A stretch of DNA of 49,528 nucleotides from Rhodovulum robiginosum (GCF_003944755.1 NZ_RWGU01000034.1:1-49528), one strand, 5' to 3'. Numbered from the stretch's first letter, positions 16,790 to 25,816 are shown. Numbers and translations are program-made. The notes: generated by a model from the sequence alone, not told the origin.

Positions 16790-17763
16790 TTGTATTCGAT
16801 CAGGCGGGCGGGGCGCCCGAGCCCGCGGCGCCAGTGATACTCGGCGATCCCCTGGGCCTCTGCAAATTTAGACAGCGTGACCAGCGCGGCCCATTGCCAG
16901 TCGGCGCGGCGGCCGCCCGCGCGCAGCGCCAGCCGGACGACCTGGGCGGGATAGAGCGCCAGCAGCGCCAGCGCCCCGGGGCCGGCCAGCAACGCCAGCG
17001 CCAGGATACCGGCCGGCAGCGCCGCCCCCCAGGCCAGCGCCCGGCGCATCCCGGCCACGCCGTGGCGTTCGGGCGGCCGCCCGTGCAGCGCCGCGCCCTC
17101 GGCCCAGGCGTGGCCGGCGCGGCGGGCGCGGTTCCAGAACTGCCCCAGCCGGGTCATCGCCGCGTCGTGCAGGGTCATTTCCGCGTCCAGCCGCCAGATC
17201 TGCCAGCCCTGCGCGCGCAGCCGCACGCACAGCTCCGGCTCTTCGCCGGCGATCAGCCGCGGATCGAACCCCCCGACCGCGTCGAGCGCCGTCCGGCGCA
17301 TCAGCGCATCGCCGCCGCAGGCCTTGGTCTGGCCCACGGGCGTGTCCCATTCCCGGTCGCACAGGCGGTTGTAGACCGACGCGTCGGGAAAGCGTTCGCG
17401 CCGCCGCCCGCAGGCCACGGCCGCCTGCGGATGGGCCTGCAGAAAGGAAAGCGCGGTGTCGATCCAGCCCGGCTGCAGCTCGCAATCGCCGTCGATGAAC
17501 TGCACGAAATCGGGCGGGTCGCCGGCGCCCAGGCGTGCCAGCCCCGCATTGCGCGCCCGCGCCGCGGTAAAGGGGGCGGCCAGGTCGAGCTCGACCACCT
17601 CGGCGCCGGCCGCCCGCGCCGCGGCGACCGAGCCGTCGGTGGAGCCGGAATCGACATAGACGATGCGCCCCACCTGCCCGCAGAGCGCCTCCAGGCCGCG
17701 CAGCAGCCGGGCGCCTTCGTTGCGGCCGATCACGACGGCTGCGATGGCGGGCCGCGCGCTCAT
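16786..17763 (-). CDS. Glycosyltransferase family 2
   Basis: This 325-residue enzyme has a GT-A fold N-terminus: AAVVIGRNEG, IVYVDSGSTDGS for nucleotide-sugar binding, and the metal-binding QFIDGDCEL. A GEEPELCVRLRAQGW acceptor-side motif follows. Near the C-terminus are two hydrophobic segments (ALAWGAALPAGILALALLAG and GALALLALYPAQVV) that should anchor it to the inner membrane. ATG 17763 overlaps the upstream sulfotransferase stop by 4 nt (ATGA), a better choice than the GTG 12 nt upstream. It adds one sugar of the repeat unit; donor and linkage cannot be told from sequence. Confidence 0.9.
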   Translation of the reverse strand: MSARPAIAAVVIGRNEGARLLRGLEALCGQVGRIVYVDSGSTDGSVAAARAAGAEVVELDLAAPFTAARARNAGLARLGAGDPPDFVQFIDGDCELQPGWIDTALSFLQAHPQAAVACGRRRERFPDASVYNRLCDREWDTPVGQTKACGGDALMRRTALDAVGGFDPRLIAGEEPELCVRLRAQGWQIWRLDAEMTLHDAAMTRLGQFWNRARRAGHAWAEGAALHGRPPERHGVAGMRRALAWGAALPAGILALALLAGPGALALLALYPAQVVRLALRAGGRRADWQWAALVTLSKFAEAQGIAEYHWRRGLGRPARLIEYK

Positions 17764-18602
17764 GGCTGGAGGCACGTGTAGCAGTCGGCCAGGTCGGGCC
17801 GGCCGGGAAACAGCGCCATCAGCCGGTCGCGGTCCTCGGCGAAGACGGCCTTCGCCCGGGCCAGATCCCGGGCCGGGATCTCGGGGCGGGTCTGCATCTG
17901 CCGGGCCGCCTTGACCCGGTCGCGCAGGGCCTGGGGCACCATTGTCCGGCGCAGCGCGGTGGCTAGCGGATTGTCGACGAGAAGCCCGTGCAGCGGCAAG
18001 CGCCGGATGCGCTCGGCCGAGGCGTTCACGCGGCCCAGATCGGCCTGCCAGACCAGCCCGGGGCGGTCCAGGAAGGCGCCGACCCGATCCAGGAAGCGCT
18101 GGGGGTTACGCTGCATCTCGTTCAGCGTGCCGACAAAGACCCTGTCACGCCCGAACCGTGCGATCCAGGGCGCGATCTGCATGCCGTAGCAGCCATAGGA
18201 AACCAGCTCGGGATGGTGCGTCAGCGCCGGGCCGATCTCGTCGGCGATCTCGCCCATGCTCCAGCCGTGGATGTAATGCGACACGGCACGCGCCACCGGG
18301 TCGCGGATCAGGTAGATCAGCTTTGGCGCCTCGAGCATGGCGGCGAGCCGCGCCAGCGTGTCGGGATGGGTGGGCAGCTTGGTGTAATGGGTGCTGGCCT
18401 CGCCTTTCAGGTCGCCGGGCGCGGCGGCGTCGAACAGCGCCTCGTACCAGCCCGGGCCGCGGGCAAAGACCGCGTCGTCGGAAAAGAAATTCGGCTCTTT
18501 CGGGGTGGTCATGAACATCCCCGGCTGCGCCTCCAGCTGGGCCGCCAGCGTGCTGGTGCCGCATTTCATCGCGCCGATGATCAGGTAATCGGGCAACGCC
18601 AT
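17760..18602 (-). CDS. Sulfotransferase (PAPS-dependent, Sulfotransfer_1-like; 2 of 8)
   Basis: This 280-residue protein opens LPDYLIIGAMKCGTSTLAAQ, a clear 5'-phosphosulfate loop. It continues TPKEPNFFSDD and GEASTHYTKLPTHP, then LIYLIRDPVARAVSHYIHGW, the 3'-phosphate-binding Arg/Ser motif. This is the pattern of heparan-sulfate-like and bacterial saccharide sulfotransferases. It is 4 nt after the upstream glycosyltransferase, with an AAGGGAG ribosome site, and 4-nt overlapped with the downstream one, so it is embedded in a repeat-unit assembly operon. That placement makes sulfation of the lipid-linked oligosaccharide likely. It is closest in pattern to the product of 41756-42607. Confidence 0.9.
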   Translation of the reverse strand: MALPDYLIIGAMKCGTSTLAAQLEAQPGMFMTTPKEPNFFSDDAVFARGPGWYEALFDAAAPGDLKGEASTHYTKLPTHPDTLARLAAMLEAPKLIYLIRDPVARAVSHYIHGWSMGEIADEIGPALTHHPELVSYGCYGMQIAPWIARFGRDRVFVGTLNEMQRNPQRFLDRVGAFLDRPGLVWQADLGRVNASAERIRRLPLHGLLVDNPLATALRRTMVPQALRDRVKAARQMQTRPEIPARDLARAKAVFAEDRDRLMALFPGRPDLADCYTCLQP

Positions 18603-18606
18603 CGCC

Positions 18607-19599
18607 TCAGCTCCCTTCCGGTGCGCGCCGGTCGCCCAGCGGGTGGCGGACGTTGATCCAGATGTCGCGCGCCTCGGCCTCCACGGCGCGCGGCCGCGGC
18701 TTGCCGGCCAGCACCCGCAGCTGCGCCAGGGCGCGGCCGAAGTGCCAGGCAAGGTTGGCCGCGACCGGCCCCGCCGGCCCGTGGGCCTGGCGCAGGAAGC
18801 GGCTGCGCGAAGCGTAGAAATAGGGCGGCAGGCGCCGGCGCGCCTTGGCCAGGCTCTTGACCGGGGCGCTGCCGCCGCGGAAATGCACCGCGCGCGCCTC
18901 GGGCACATAGCGGATCGACCAGCCCGCGCGCCGCGCCCGCAGGCAGTATTCGGCATCCTCGAAATAAAGGAAGTACCCCTCGTCCATCGGGCCGATCGCG
19001 GCCACCATCTCGGCGCGCAACAGGATGCAGGCAAAGCTGGCCCAGCCGATCCGGTCGGCGGCGGGGGGCATGTCGAGCGGCACGTCGTAGCGCGCCAGCA
19101 GCCTGGTCACCGGGCCGGTGCAGGCGCCGCGGATCAACTCGCTCATCGGGCAGGGAAAGCGGAAGCAGCTGATCTGCCCGGTGCCGTCCTCGTCTTCCAG
19201 CCGGGGCGCGAAAAGCCCGGCCGCGGGTGCCGCGTCCGCCGCGGCCAGGATCGCGGCGAAGAAGCCCGGGCGCAGCACCGCGTCGGAATTCAGCACCAGG
19301 TAGAAGCGCGCCGCCCGCGCCGCGATGCCCTGGTTGTGCCCGCCCGAAAACCCCGAATTGGTGGGCGAGCGCACCAGCGTGACCGGCAGATCGGGCCCCT
19401 GCCCCGCGATCCAATCGGCGATGACCGCATCCGACCCGTCGCCCGAGGCGTTGTCGACCACGACCACATGGGCCGCAAGCCCCGGGGTGCGGGCGATGTC
19501 GGCCAGCACCGAGGCCACGCAGTCCAGCGTCAGCCGCGCGGTGCGGTAATTGATGATCGACACAACCAGGTCGAGCGTATTTCGGGATGACTCGGTCAC
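18607..19599 (-). CDS. Glycosyltransferase family 2, WbbL/rhamnosyltransferase-like
   Basis: This 330-residue GT-A enzyme has LVVSIINYRTARLTLDCVAS, VVVDNASGDGSD, SPTNSGFSGGHNQGI and the DxD-equivalent LVLNSDAVL. The acceptor-side GPMDEGYFLYFEDAEYCLRA follows. This arrangement is typical of WbbL-like rhamnosyltransferases, but donor specificity is not provable here and no rhamnose-synthesis genes are present. The GTG at 19599 is chosen because a GGAGG site lies 5 nt before it; upstream codons fall in a non-coding divergent region. It is the first gene of the operon leading to the flippase. Confidence 0.9.
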   Translation of the reverse strand: MTESSRNTLDLVVSIINYRTARLTLDCVASVLADIARTPGLAAHVVVVDNASGDGSDAVIADWIAGQGPDLPVTLVRSPTNSGFSGGHNQGIAARAARFYLVLNSDAVLRPGFFAAILAAADAAPAAGLFAPRLEDEDGTGQISCFRFPCPMSELIRGACTGPVTRLLARYDVPLDMPPAADRIGWASFACILLRAEMVAAIGPMDEGYFLYFEDAEYCLRARRAGWSIRYVPEARAVHFRGGSAPVKSLAKARRRLPPYFYASRSRFLRQAHGPAGPVAANLAWHFGRALAQLRVLAGKPRPRAVEAEARDIWINVRHPLGDRRAPEGS

Positions 19600-19939
19600 G
19601 GCACCTCCGTCCGGCGGTCGCCCGCTTCGGCCGCTTCGCCCACTTCGGCCGGTGCGGCCGGCCGCGCCGCATGGGCCCGGAACGGGGCGGCGGTGCCGCA
19701 ATTGACGATGATGACCGAAATTTCGGCCGCTGGCAGCCCTGCAGCTTTGTCCATGAATCCGGTTGACCGAGGCAATCTGTTGGGTCGGGCTTAGCACAGC
19801 TGTTGGGCCTTCGGCAGTCCATTCTGGGACGATATTCCGGCAGCCGGAGCGCCCCCGCCGCGCGCCCCGCGCCTGCCCGATTGCGGCACCGCGGCGCTGT
19901 GCTAAGGTGCCCCCGACGCCACGGATTTCAGCCCCTCCC
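19600..19939. promoter_or_regulatory. 340-bp divergent promoter region between two glycosyltransferase operons
   Basis: There is no gene here. An 11-bp motif GCTGTGCTAAG occurs twice as a widely spaced inverted pair: minus strand 19790-19800 and plus strand 19896-19906, one pointing at each flanking operon. The plus copy forms an extended -10-like TGCTAAGGT with a TTGCGG about 16 bp upstream (19881-19886). This suggests similar promoter cores for both directions. A short C/T-rich imperfect repeat (CTTCGGCCG) lies near 19630-19655. Confidence 0.5.
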
Positions 19940-20668
19940 ATGCCCCACCACGCCCTGCTGTCGCGGACCGACGCCGTCTATGTGATCAACCTGCCCGAGC
20001 GCGGGGATCGCCGGGACGAGATGGCGGCCGAGCTGGCGCGGGTGGGCCTGTCGCTCGACGCCCCCCCCGTGGTGCTGTTTCCCGCGGTGCGGCCCGAGGC
20101 CCCGGACGGCTTTCCCTCGATCGGCGCGCGGGGCTGTTTTCTCAGCCACCTGGGCATTTTGCGCGACGCGCTGCAGCGCGGGCTGGCGCGGATCGTCATC
20201 CTCGAGGACGACGCCGATTTCACCGACGCCTTCGTGGCGATGGGCGCGGACCGGGCAGAGGCGATAGACCGCGCCGGGTGGGACATCGTCTATTTCGGCT
20301 ACGAGGCGCGCAAGCCGATCGCCGGGGTCGGCGCGCCGGGCGACGATTTCGTCCCTGTTCCGGCCGAAACCGGGCTGGGCACGACCCATGCGATGATGCT
20401 GCGCCAGAGCGCGATCGCCCGGCTGGTGCCCTATCTCGAGGCCATGCTGGCCCGCCCGCCCGGCGACCCCGACGGCGGCCCGATGCATGTGGACGGCGCC
20501 TATAGCTGGTTTCGCCGGCAGGCGCCGGAGCTGCGCACCCTGGCCGCGCGCGAGCAGCTGATCGTGCAGCGGTCGTCACGGACCGATATCGGAGAGCGGA
20601 AATGGCAGGACAGGCTTCCCTTCGCGGCGCGGCTGCGCAAACTGCGCAACCGGCTGCGCCCCCATTGA
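19940..20668 (+). CDS. Glycosyltransferase family 25 (LPS/LOS-type)
   Basis: This 242-residue protein has the family-25 opening AVYVINLPERGDRRDEM, then GARGCFLSHLGILRDAL, the catalytic-core ARIVILEDDADFTDAF and WDIVYFGYEAR, and a late GGPMHVDGAYSWF. GT25 enzymes transfer hexoses, often galactose, to surface glycans. Starts further upstream would run through the promoter region, so the ATG at 19940 is used. It is 50 nt upstream of two coupled sulfotransferase genes, with which it may form a three-gene operon. That would link sugar addition and sulfation. Confidence 0.9.
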   Translation: MPHHALLSRTDAVYVINLPERGDRRDEMAAELARVGLSLDAPPVVLFPAVRPEAPDGFPSIGARGCFLSHLGILRDALQRGLARIVILEDDADFTDAFVAMGADRAEAIDRAGWDIVYFGYEARKPIAGVGAPGDDFVPVPAETGLGTTHAMMLRQSAIARLVPYLEAMLARPPGDPDGGPMHVDGAYSWFRRQAPELRTLAAREQLIVQRSSRTDIGERKWQDRLPFAARLRKLRNRLRPH

Positions 20669-20718
20669 CCCGGCCCGGCGCCGGCCCCCGGAACTGACCC
20701 CAAGGCGGCAGGAGAGAC

Positions 20719-21498
20719 GTGCGCATACATCATGAAATCGCCTTTCGGGCGCTGCGGCCCGTCCTGCCCGGGGCCGGCCGGCGGCCGCGGACGATCTTCG
20801 TCATCGGCTGCATGCGGTCGGGGTCGTCGATGCTGAGCCATGTGCTGATCGCCAATGACGGCATCGCGGGCTATGGCGAATCCCACGTCCACTACACCGA
20901 CCCGCGCAGCATTTCCGAACTCGGCTACTGGATCTTCCGCTTTGGCGGGCGGCTGCCCCGGCGCGACATCTACATGCTCGACAAGGTGCTGCACCGTTCG
21001 CACATGCCGCATCCCGAGCGGGTGGTGCCCTGGTGCGACCCGAAATTCGTCTTCATGCTGCGCCGGCCCGAGGGCAACATCGTCTCTCTGGCCCGGCTGT
21101 TCTATGACGGCGCCCCGCCCGACGAGGCGAAACTGGCCCATGCCGCGGATTACTACATCAACCGCCTGGGCGAGATCTGCGCGTTCATCGGCGCGCTGCC
21201 GGCCGGCCTGCCCTGCCTGACGGTGCGCTACGACAGCCTCGTCGCCCATCCACAAGAGGATCTCGGGCGGCTAACCGCCTTTCTGGGCCTCCGCCAGCCG
21301 CTGAGCGAACAGTACCGCCTCACCTCGACCACCGGCAAATGGGGGGTCGGCGACGGGTCGGAGAATATCAGGTCCGGCCGGATCCTGCGCCGCGAGGCGG
21401 CCGCGCAAGACGCCCCGGACATTCCCCGGCTCGACGAGGCGCGCGCCGCCCATGACCGGGTCACGGCCCTTTTGCAGGCGCGTGGGGGGCGGCCATGA
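20719..21498 (+). CDS. Sulfotransferase (3 of 8)
   Basis: This 259-residue protein has the P-loop TIFVIGCMRSGSSMLSHVL (GCMRSGSS, 5'-phosphosulfate loop). KFVFMLRRPEGNIVSLARLF serves as the 3'-phosphate motif (R...S), and LTVRYDSLVAHPQEDLGRL is a common late sulfotransferase motif. The start is GTG with GGAGAGAC just upstream. The gene overlaps the next sulfotransferase gene by 4 nt (ATGA). The acceptor is presumed to be the EPS repeat unit because it sits between a GT25 gene and the polymerase/glycosyltransferase operon. Confidence 0.88.
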   Translation: MRIHHEIAFRALRPVLPGAGRRPRTIFVIGCMRSGSSMLSHVLIANDGIAGYGESHVHYTDPRSISELGYWIFRFGGRLPRRDIYMLDKVLHRSHMPHPERVVPWCDPKFVFMLRRPEGNIVSLARLFYDGAPPDEAKLAHAADYYINRLGEICAFIGALPAGLPCLTVRYDSLVAHPQEDLGRLTAFLGLRQPLSEQYRLTSTTGKWGVGDGSENIRSGRILRREAAAQDAPDIPRLDEARAAHDRVTALLQARGGRP

Positions 21499-22262
21499 CC
21501 GGCCCCGAGACCGGCCCCGGACCCCAGGGGCGCAGGATGCTCTTCGTGGTCGGCCTGCACCGAAGCGGGACCACGCTCTTGTCGAAACTGCTGGCGCGGC
21601 ACAGCCAGGTTTCGGGGCTGCAGGACACCGGCGCCCCGATGGACGAGGGGCAATACCTGCAAGACGTGATCCCGAGGATCGGCGGCGTCGGCGCGCTGGC
21701 GTTCAGGAAAGGGTTTCACCGTACCGAGGCATCGCCCCTGGCCACCCCCGAGGCGGCGCGGCAGCTGTGGCAGGCCTGGGCGCCGCACTGGAACCTGGAA
21801 AAACCCGTCCTGCTGGAAAAATCCCCGCCCTACATCACGGCCACGCGCCTGCTGCAATACTATTTCCCCGACGCGGCCTTCGTCTTGATCACACGACATC
21901 CCTTCGCCCAGGCGATGGCGATTTCGAAATGGTCGGCCAACCGGCCGGCCTTCCAGTTCGTGACGAACTGGCTGATCTGCCACGAGGTCTTCGCCGCCGA
22001 TTCCCGCCATTTGAAACAGAGCATGACGATCCGCTACGAGGATTTCTGCGCCGCCCCCGAAGACGGGCTGCGGCGGATCTGCGCCTTTGCCGGCCTGCCG
22101 CCCGAGGATCTGCTGGACCGGGAGATCCGGTCGAGCAATGCAAAGTATTTCGCGCAATGGAACGATCCCGCGCGCTTGCGGCTGGGGCGCGCGCAGACGG
22201 CGGCGATCCGGCTGGCCTATGGCCGGCGGCTGGCGCGCTGGGGCTATGACACCCGGGTCTGA
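21495..22262 (+). CDS. Sulfotransferase (4 of 8)
   Basis: This 255-residue protein has LFVVGLHRSGTTLLSKLLARH, a canonical GLHRSGTT PAPS loop. VLLEKSPPYITATRLLQYYFP, AAFVLITRHPFAQAMAISKW (3'-phosphate motif) and MTIRYEDFCAAPEDGLRRIC follow. The start codon overlaps the previous sulfotransferase stop (ATGA), so the two are translationally coupled, suggesting two sulfation positions on the same polymer. Its 3' end overlaps the convergent glycosyltransferase gene by 19 nt. Confidence 0.9.
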   Translation: MTGPETGPGPQGRRMLFVVGLHRSGTTLLSKLLARHSQVSGLQDTGAPMDEGQYLQDVIPRIGGVGALAFRKGFHRTEASPLATPEAARQLWQAWAPHWNLEKPVLLEKSPPYITATRLLQYYFPDAAFVLITRHPFAQAMAISKWSANRPAFQFVTNWLICHEVFAADSRHLKQSMTIRYEDFCAAPEDGLRRICAFAGLPPEDLLDREIRSSNAKYFAQWNDPARLRLGRAQTAAIRLAYGRRLARWGYDTRV

Positions 22263-23305
22263 CCGGGCCCGTCCTGCAGCGCCCCCTGCCCCGCCGCGAT
22301 CGCCTGGCGCAGCCGCGCCAGGTCGGCCTCCAGCGCGGGGGCGTGCAGGCCCATGCGGTCGGCCAGCGCCTTGATGCGCCAGCGCCAGTCCAGCCGGCGC
22401 AGGGCCTGAACATGGTTGTTCAGCGCCGCCGACGGGCCCCGCTCTGCCACCGCCGCGCGCAGCTGCGCGACATTCTCGGCCAGGTCGATCCGGTCGAAAT
22501 CGAGCGTGGCGCCGGGCCAGTCGACCAGGTCCAGGTCGCTGCGCGGCTGGCATCCGGCCACCGAGGCGCCGGCCGCCAGGGCGTCGGTCCAGCGGGCGGT
22601 GATGTATTCCTTGGAAGGGTGGGTGTAGGGCGCCGGTGCGGCCAGGTTGGAATGGGCGATCACGAATTTCGTGCGGGCATACCAGCCCATCAGGTGCGGC
22701 AGCGCCGCTTCGGGCCGCTCGGCGAAGGGCGGGCGGCCGTGAAAGCGCAGCCCGGCCGCGGCACAGGCCGCTTCGCTGCGCGTGTCGTCCTCCCAGGCCG
22801 GGGGCTGGCGCCCGACGCGCAGCACGTCGAAGGGCCGCGCGGCCATCGCCGGGGCGCCGCAGGCCGCGGCGCCGAGATCCAGCGCATCGCTCCCCCAGCC
22901 CAGCTGCAGCGCGCGGGTGCCGAACAGCCGTTCGTAATGGGCCCGGTCGTAGCCCTGGGAAAACCCGATCGTGTCGAAGCCGCGCAGCACCGGGGCGGGG
23001 GGCAGGAACTGGGTGTCGAAACTGTCGATGATCCAGACCGCCCGGTGCCGGTGCGGCCGGCCGAGGGCACCGAGATCTGCGAGAAGGTCCAGCTCCAGGG
23101 CGCCGCGCGCCAGCACGATGGCGATGTCCTCGCCGCCGCGCGGCATCGGCCGCAGCGCCAGGCGCAGCTGCTTGCGCCAGCCCCGCCGCATCGGCGGCAG
23201 ATCGCGCAGCTCCGCGTCCAGCAGGCGGGCCATGAGCCGCGCCAGATGCGTGACCGGCGCCCAGGCCGGTTTCGGGGTGGGGGTGGCGTAAACGGTGACC
23301 GTCAT
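22244..23305 (-). CDS. Putative glycosyltransferase (GT-B type, CgeB/GT1-like)
   Basis: The product has 353 residues with no signal peptide. A Rossmann-like N-terminal half contains HRAVWIIDSFDTQF, FDTIGFSQGYDR and LQLGWGSDAL. The C-terminal half reads FDVLRVGRQPPAWED and FVIAHSNLAAPAPYTHPSKEYIT, then RWTDALAAGASVAGCQP. The latter resembles the donor-site region of CgeB-like glycosyltransferases, where a glutamate and small residues contact the nucleotide sugar. Assignment rests on general pattern and on its position, coupled by a 4-nt ATGA overlap to the polymerase gene upstream. It is the last gene of the minus-strand operon from 27957. Confidence 0.65.
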   Translation of the reverse strand: MTVTVYATPTPKPAWAPVTHLARLMARLLDAELRDLPPMRRGWRKQLRLALRPMPRGGEDIAIVLARGALELDLLADLGALGRPHRHRAVWIIDSFDTQFLPPAPVLRGFDTIGFSQGYDRAHYERLFGTRALQLGWGSDALDLGAAACGAPAMAARPFDVLRVGRQPPAWEDDTRSEAACAAAGLRFHGRPPFAERPEAALPHLMGWYARTKFVIAHSNLAAPAPYTHPSKEYITARWTDALAAGASVAGCQPRSDLDLVDWPGATLDFDRIDLAENVAQLRAAVAERGPSAALNNHVQALRRLDWRWRIKALADRMGLHAPALEADLARLRQAIAAGQGALQDGPGQTRVS

Positions 23306-24822
23306 GTTCGCTGTCTCGACCCTGCCGCCTGCCGGTCCCGCCCGCTGCGGCGGCGGGCATATGCCGGCGGCCCGCGCGGGGCCGTCTCAGGGCCCGCGGC
23401 CGGGTCCGACGCCCGCACCCGCTCGCACCGGCCGAGCAGCGCGCCCGCCACCAGCCAGAGCAGCGGCGACATCGAGGAATTGGGGACGAGATCGACGAGA
23501 TTGGCCGCCAGAATCAGGGCCAGCCCGGCCGAAACAGGGTCTAACCTGGCCTGTTCGCGGCGCCGGGCCAGCATCAGCACCGGCAGCGCCAGAAGCCCGA
23601 AGCGCGCCAGGTAGCCGACCCATCCGTGCCCCCCCATGACCAGGATCCACGAGCCATCGGTGGTGCTGATATCGGTCCCGCTCCGCGGGTCGTAGAGACG
23701 CGACCGCCCCCAGATGCCCCAGCCGAAAACCGGTTTTCGGTTGGCATGTTCCAGCAGGCTTTGCTCTTGCCGCAGGCGGAACCCGAACGATCCCGCGCGC
23801 TCGGCATCGACGGTGGCGATCGCCTGTTCCACGGCCTGGACGGGGATCACGCCGCCGCCGCGCAGCGCCGGGTAGACCAGCACCGTCCCGGCCAGCAGCG
23901 CGGCCACCACGACCTGGCTGCGCGGCCCCGTCAGCAGCGCGACCGGCAGCAGCGCCAGCATGATCAGCGTCGCGCCGAAATTCTTCGAGATCAGCAGGAT
24001 GACGAAAAGCCAGAGCGCGGCGAGCAACCATCGCACCGCCCCGCCCGGATGCGCCCGCCGATCCGGCCCCGCACCGGCGGAAACGGGAGCCGCGCGCGCC
24101 GTGCGGAAAAGCGCGAGCGCGGCCAGGCAGCACATGGCGATGAAGATCCCCACCCGCAGCCCGTGCTGCAAGAACACCATCGGGCGATAGTCCCCGCCCC
24201 GGATATGCTGGATGAACTGGTGCTGGTGAAAGCCGTAGAGCATGCGGTGCAATTGCGGGCTGATCCGGATCTCGACCAGCATCAGCAGCGAATAGGCAAG
24301 CGCGCCGAACACCAGCGCCTGCAACAGCGCGATCTGCGCCTCGCGGCTGTCGAGATACCGCCGCGCCAGGAAGAACGGCAGCAGCAGGATCGCGGTGTTC
24401 ATCACCATCGCGCCGGCATCGTAAAGGGTGAGCCCGCGCAGATAGCGCGGCCCGACGATCAGCGGCTCGGTATTGGTCAGCATGGTCAGCACCGGCGCGC
24501 ACAGCATCACCACGAGAAGCGTCGCGGAAATCCGCCCCCAGCGCCGCGGCGGCGCCACCTCCTTGCGCGCGCCCGTCGCGCGCTGCACCGCCCGCTCCCG
24601 GCGCGTCACGATCAGGCACATGATCGCCGCCGGCAGGCTGGCGGCCAGCGCCTTGTTCCAGGTCGGCAGCAGCGGCAGGTTGACGACGGTGTCCTCGGGC
24701 AACAGCAGGTAGCCGCCGAGGAGCGACCAGACCAGCGCCTTGGGCAGCGGCAGCCGCATGAACAGCACGGCCACGACCAGCGGCCAGGCGAACAGGGCGA
24801 TATAGGCGAAGGTGTTGGGCAT
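23302..24822 (-). CDS. O-antigen/EPS polymerase-like membrane protein (Wzy-type)
   Basis: This 506-residue protein has about 10-12 hydrophobic segments and a large loop. The central region reads FHQHQFIQHIRGGDYRPMVF, then ISKNFGATLIMLALLPVALL. The periplasmic loop near the C-terminal half contains RQEQSLLEHANRKPVFGWG, and the end holds WVGYLARFGLLALPVLMLARR. Wzy/WaaL-family proteins share this topology with little sequence identity, and the FGWG motif after a charged loop is typical. It would polymerise flipped repeat units in the periplasm. It is coupled to the downstream glycosyltransferase gene by a 4-nt overlap. A ligase function is less likely because the locus is of EPS type. Confidence 0.85.
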   Translation of the reverse strand: MPNTFAYIALFAWPLVVAVLFMRLPLPKALVWSLLGGYLLLPEDTVVNLPLLPTWNKALAASLPAAIMCLIVTRRERAVQRATGARKEVAPPRRWGRISATLLVVMLCAPVLTMLTNTEPLIVGPRYLRGLTLYDAGAMVMNTAILLLPFFLARRYLDSREAQIALLQALVFGALAYSLLMLVEIRISPQLHRMLYGFHQHQFIQHIRGGDYRPMVFLQHGLRVGIFIAMCCLAALALFRTARAAPVSAGAGPDRRAHPGGAVRWLLAALWLFVILLISKNFGATLIMLALLPVALLTGPRSQVVVAALLAGTVLVYPALRGGGVIPVQAVEQAIATVDAERAGSFGFRLRQEQSLLEHANRKPVFGWGIWGRSRLYDPRSGTDISTTDGSWILVMGGHGWVGYLARFGLLALPVLMLARRREQARLDPVSAGLALILAANLVDLVPNSSMSPLLWLVAGALLGRCERVRASDPAAGPETAPRGPPAYARRRSGRDRQAAGSRQRT

Positions 24823-24864
24823 CTGGGCGGTCTGACGGTCTTTCCTGTGATGCGGGCGGCGGGG

Positions 24865-25785
24865 CTAGTTGCCGTCCTCGAAACGGGTCCGGGCGGTGCG
24901 GTAGATGCGCCGGCGGTCGTCGGGGCTGAGCGGATGGGTCGATTGCACGGCCAGCGCGACCTGGCCTTCGCGCAGCGTGGCGAGTTGGTCGTCGAGCGAA
25001 AACGGCGCATCCTCCTGCCCCGGCCAGAACGAGCTGCAAAACGAGACATCGGTGGGCGCGAGCCCGGCCTCGCCCTGCAGCCGGTCGACGAAGAGGCCGT
25101 AGAGATAATATTCCGACAGGGCCGGTTCGCCCAGCACGGCGCGGTGCCAGGGCTGGCCATGCACCGCCTCGATGCGGTCGGTCAGGGCACGGGCGACGGC
25201 GCTGCTCCAGGGGACGCAGTTTTCCACGTAGTGCCGGGCATGGGGGGTGCCGGGGGGCAGCCCCAGCAGCCGCGCGGCGGCGTCGATCCAGGTCTGGTGC
25301 GCGGGGTTGGCCGGCACGCCGTCGATGCGAAAGAACGGGGGCCGGCCCCGTGTAAAGGCGTCCGCAGCCTGCAGCGGGCGGAAAAAGAAGACATCGCTGT
25401 CCACATGCAGCAGCGCCGCCTCCCGGGCGGTGCGCGCCATCTCGATCTTGAGAAGCTGCTGCAGGATCCAGCCGCGGACCAGTTTCAGCCGCCGGTCCAG
25501 GTAGATCGGCCGGCGGAAGGTGCCGGCCAGCGGCGCGAGGTATTTCAACGCCGCCGGCAGCTTGACCACGCGCATCGGCAGCACGTCTTCCTGGGCAATG
25601 ATCTCGCGCCGGGCAGAGCCGAAGCGGCGGAACGTGGCGATATCGGCGCCGGGCACGACCACCCGGTGGCGGATCTGCGCATCCACGCAGGCATCGACGC
25701 TGTCGGCAAGAAGCGCGAAGAGCTCCACATCGCGGGCCATGGAGCATGTCAGAAGCGCCAGCTTCCCGGTCTCGCCTTCGCTCAT
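24865..25785 (-). CDS. DUF6492-like protein, possible glycosyltransferase
   Basis: This 306-residue soluble protein has KLALLTCSMARDVELFALLADS, HRVVVPGADIATFRRF, then LKYLAPLAGTFRRPIYLDRR and the DxD-containing ALLHVDSDVFFFRPL. FSLDDQLATLREG follows. Similar proteins in polysaccharide loci are annotated as DUF6492 and have a GT-A-like look, with DSD as a likely metal-nucleotide motif. The ATG at 25785 has a strong AAGGGGGA site. It sits between GT4 and polymerase genes in one minus-strand operon, supporting a role in repeat-unit assembly, but the activity is not established. Confidence 0.7.
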   Translation of the reverse strand: MSEGETGKLALLTCSMARDVELFALLADSVDACVDAQIRHRVVVPGADIATFRRFGSARREIIAQEDVLPMRVVKLPAALKYLAPLAGTFRRPIYLDRRLKLVRGWILQQLLKIEMARTAREAALLHVDSDVFFFRPLQAADAFTRGRPPFFRIDGVPANPAHQTWIDAAARLLGLPPGTPHARHYVENCVPWSSAVARALTDRIEAVHGQPWHRAVLGEPALSEYYLYGLFVDRLQGEAGLAPTDVSFCSSFWPGQEDAPFSLDDQLATLREGQVALAVQSTHPLSPDDRRRIYRTARTRFEDGN

Positions 25786-25816
25786 CGCGGTCCCCCTTCC
25801 TGGTCCCGTTGCCGCC

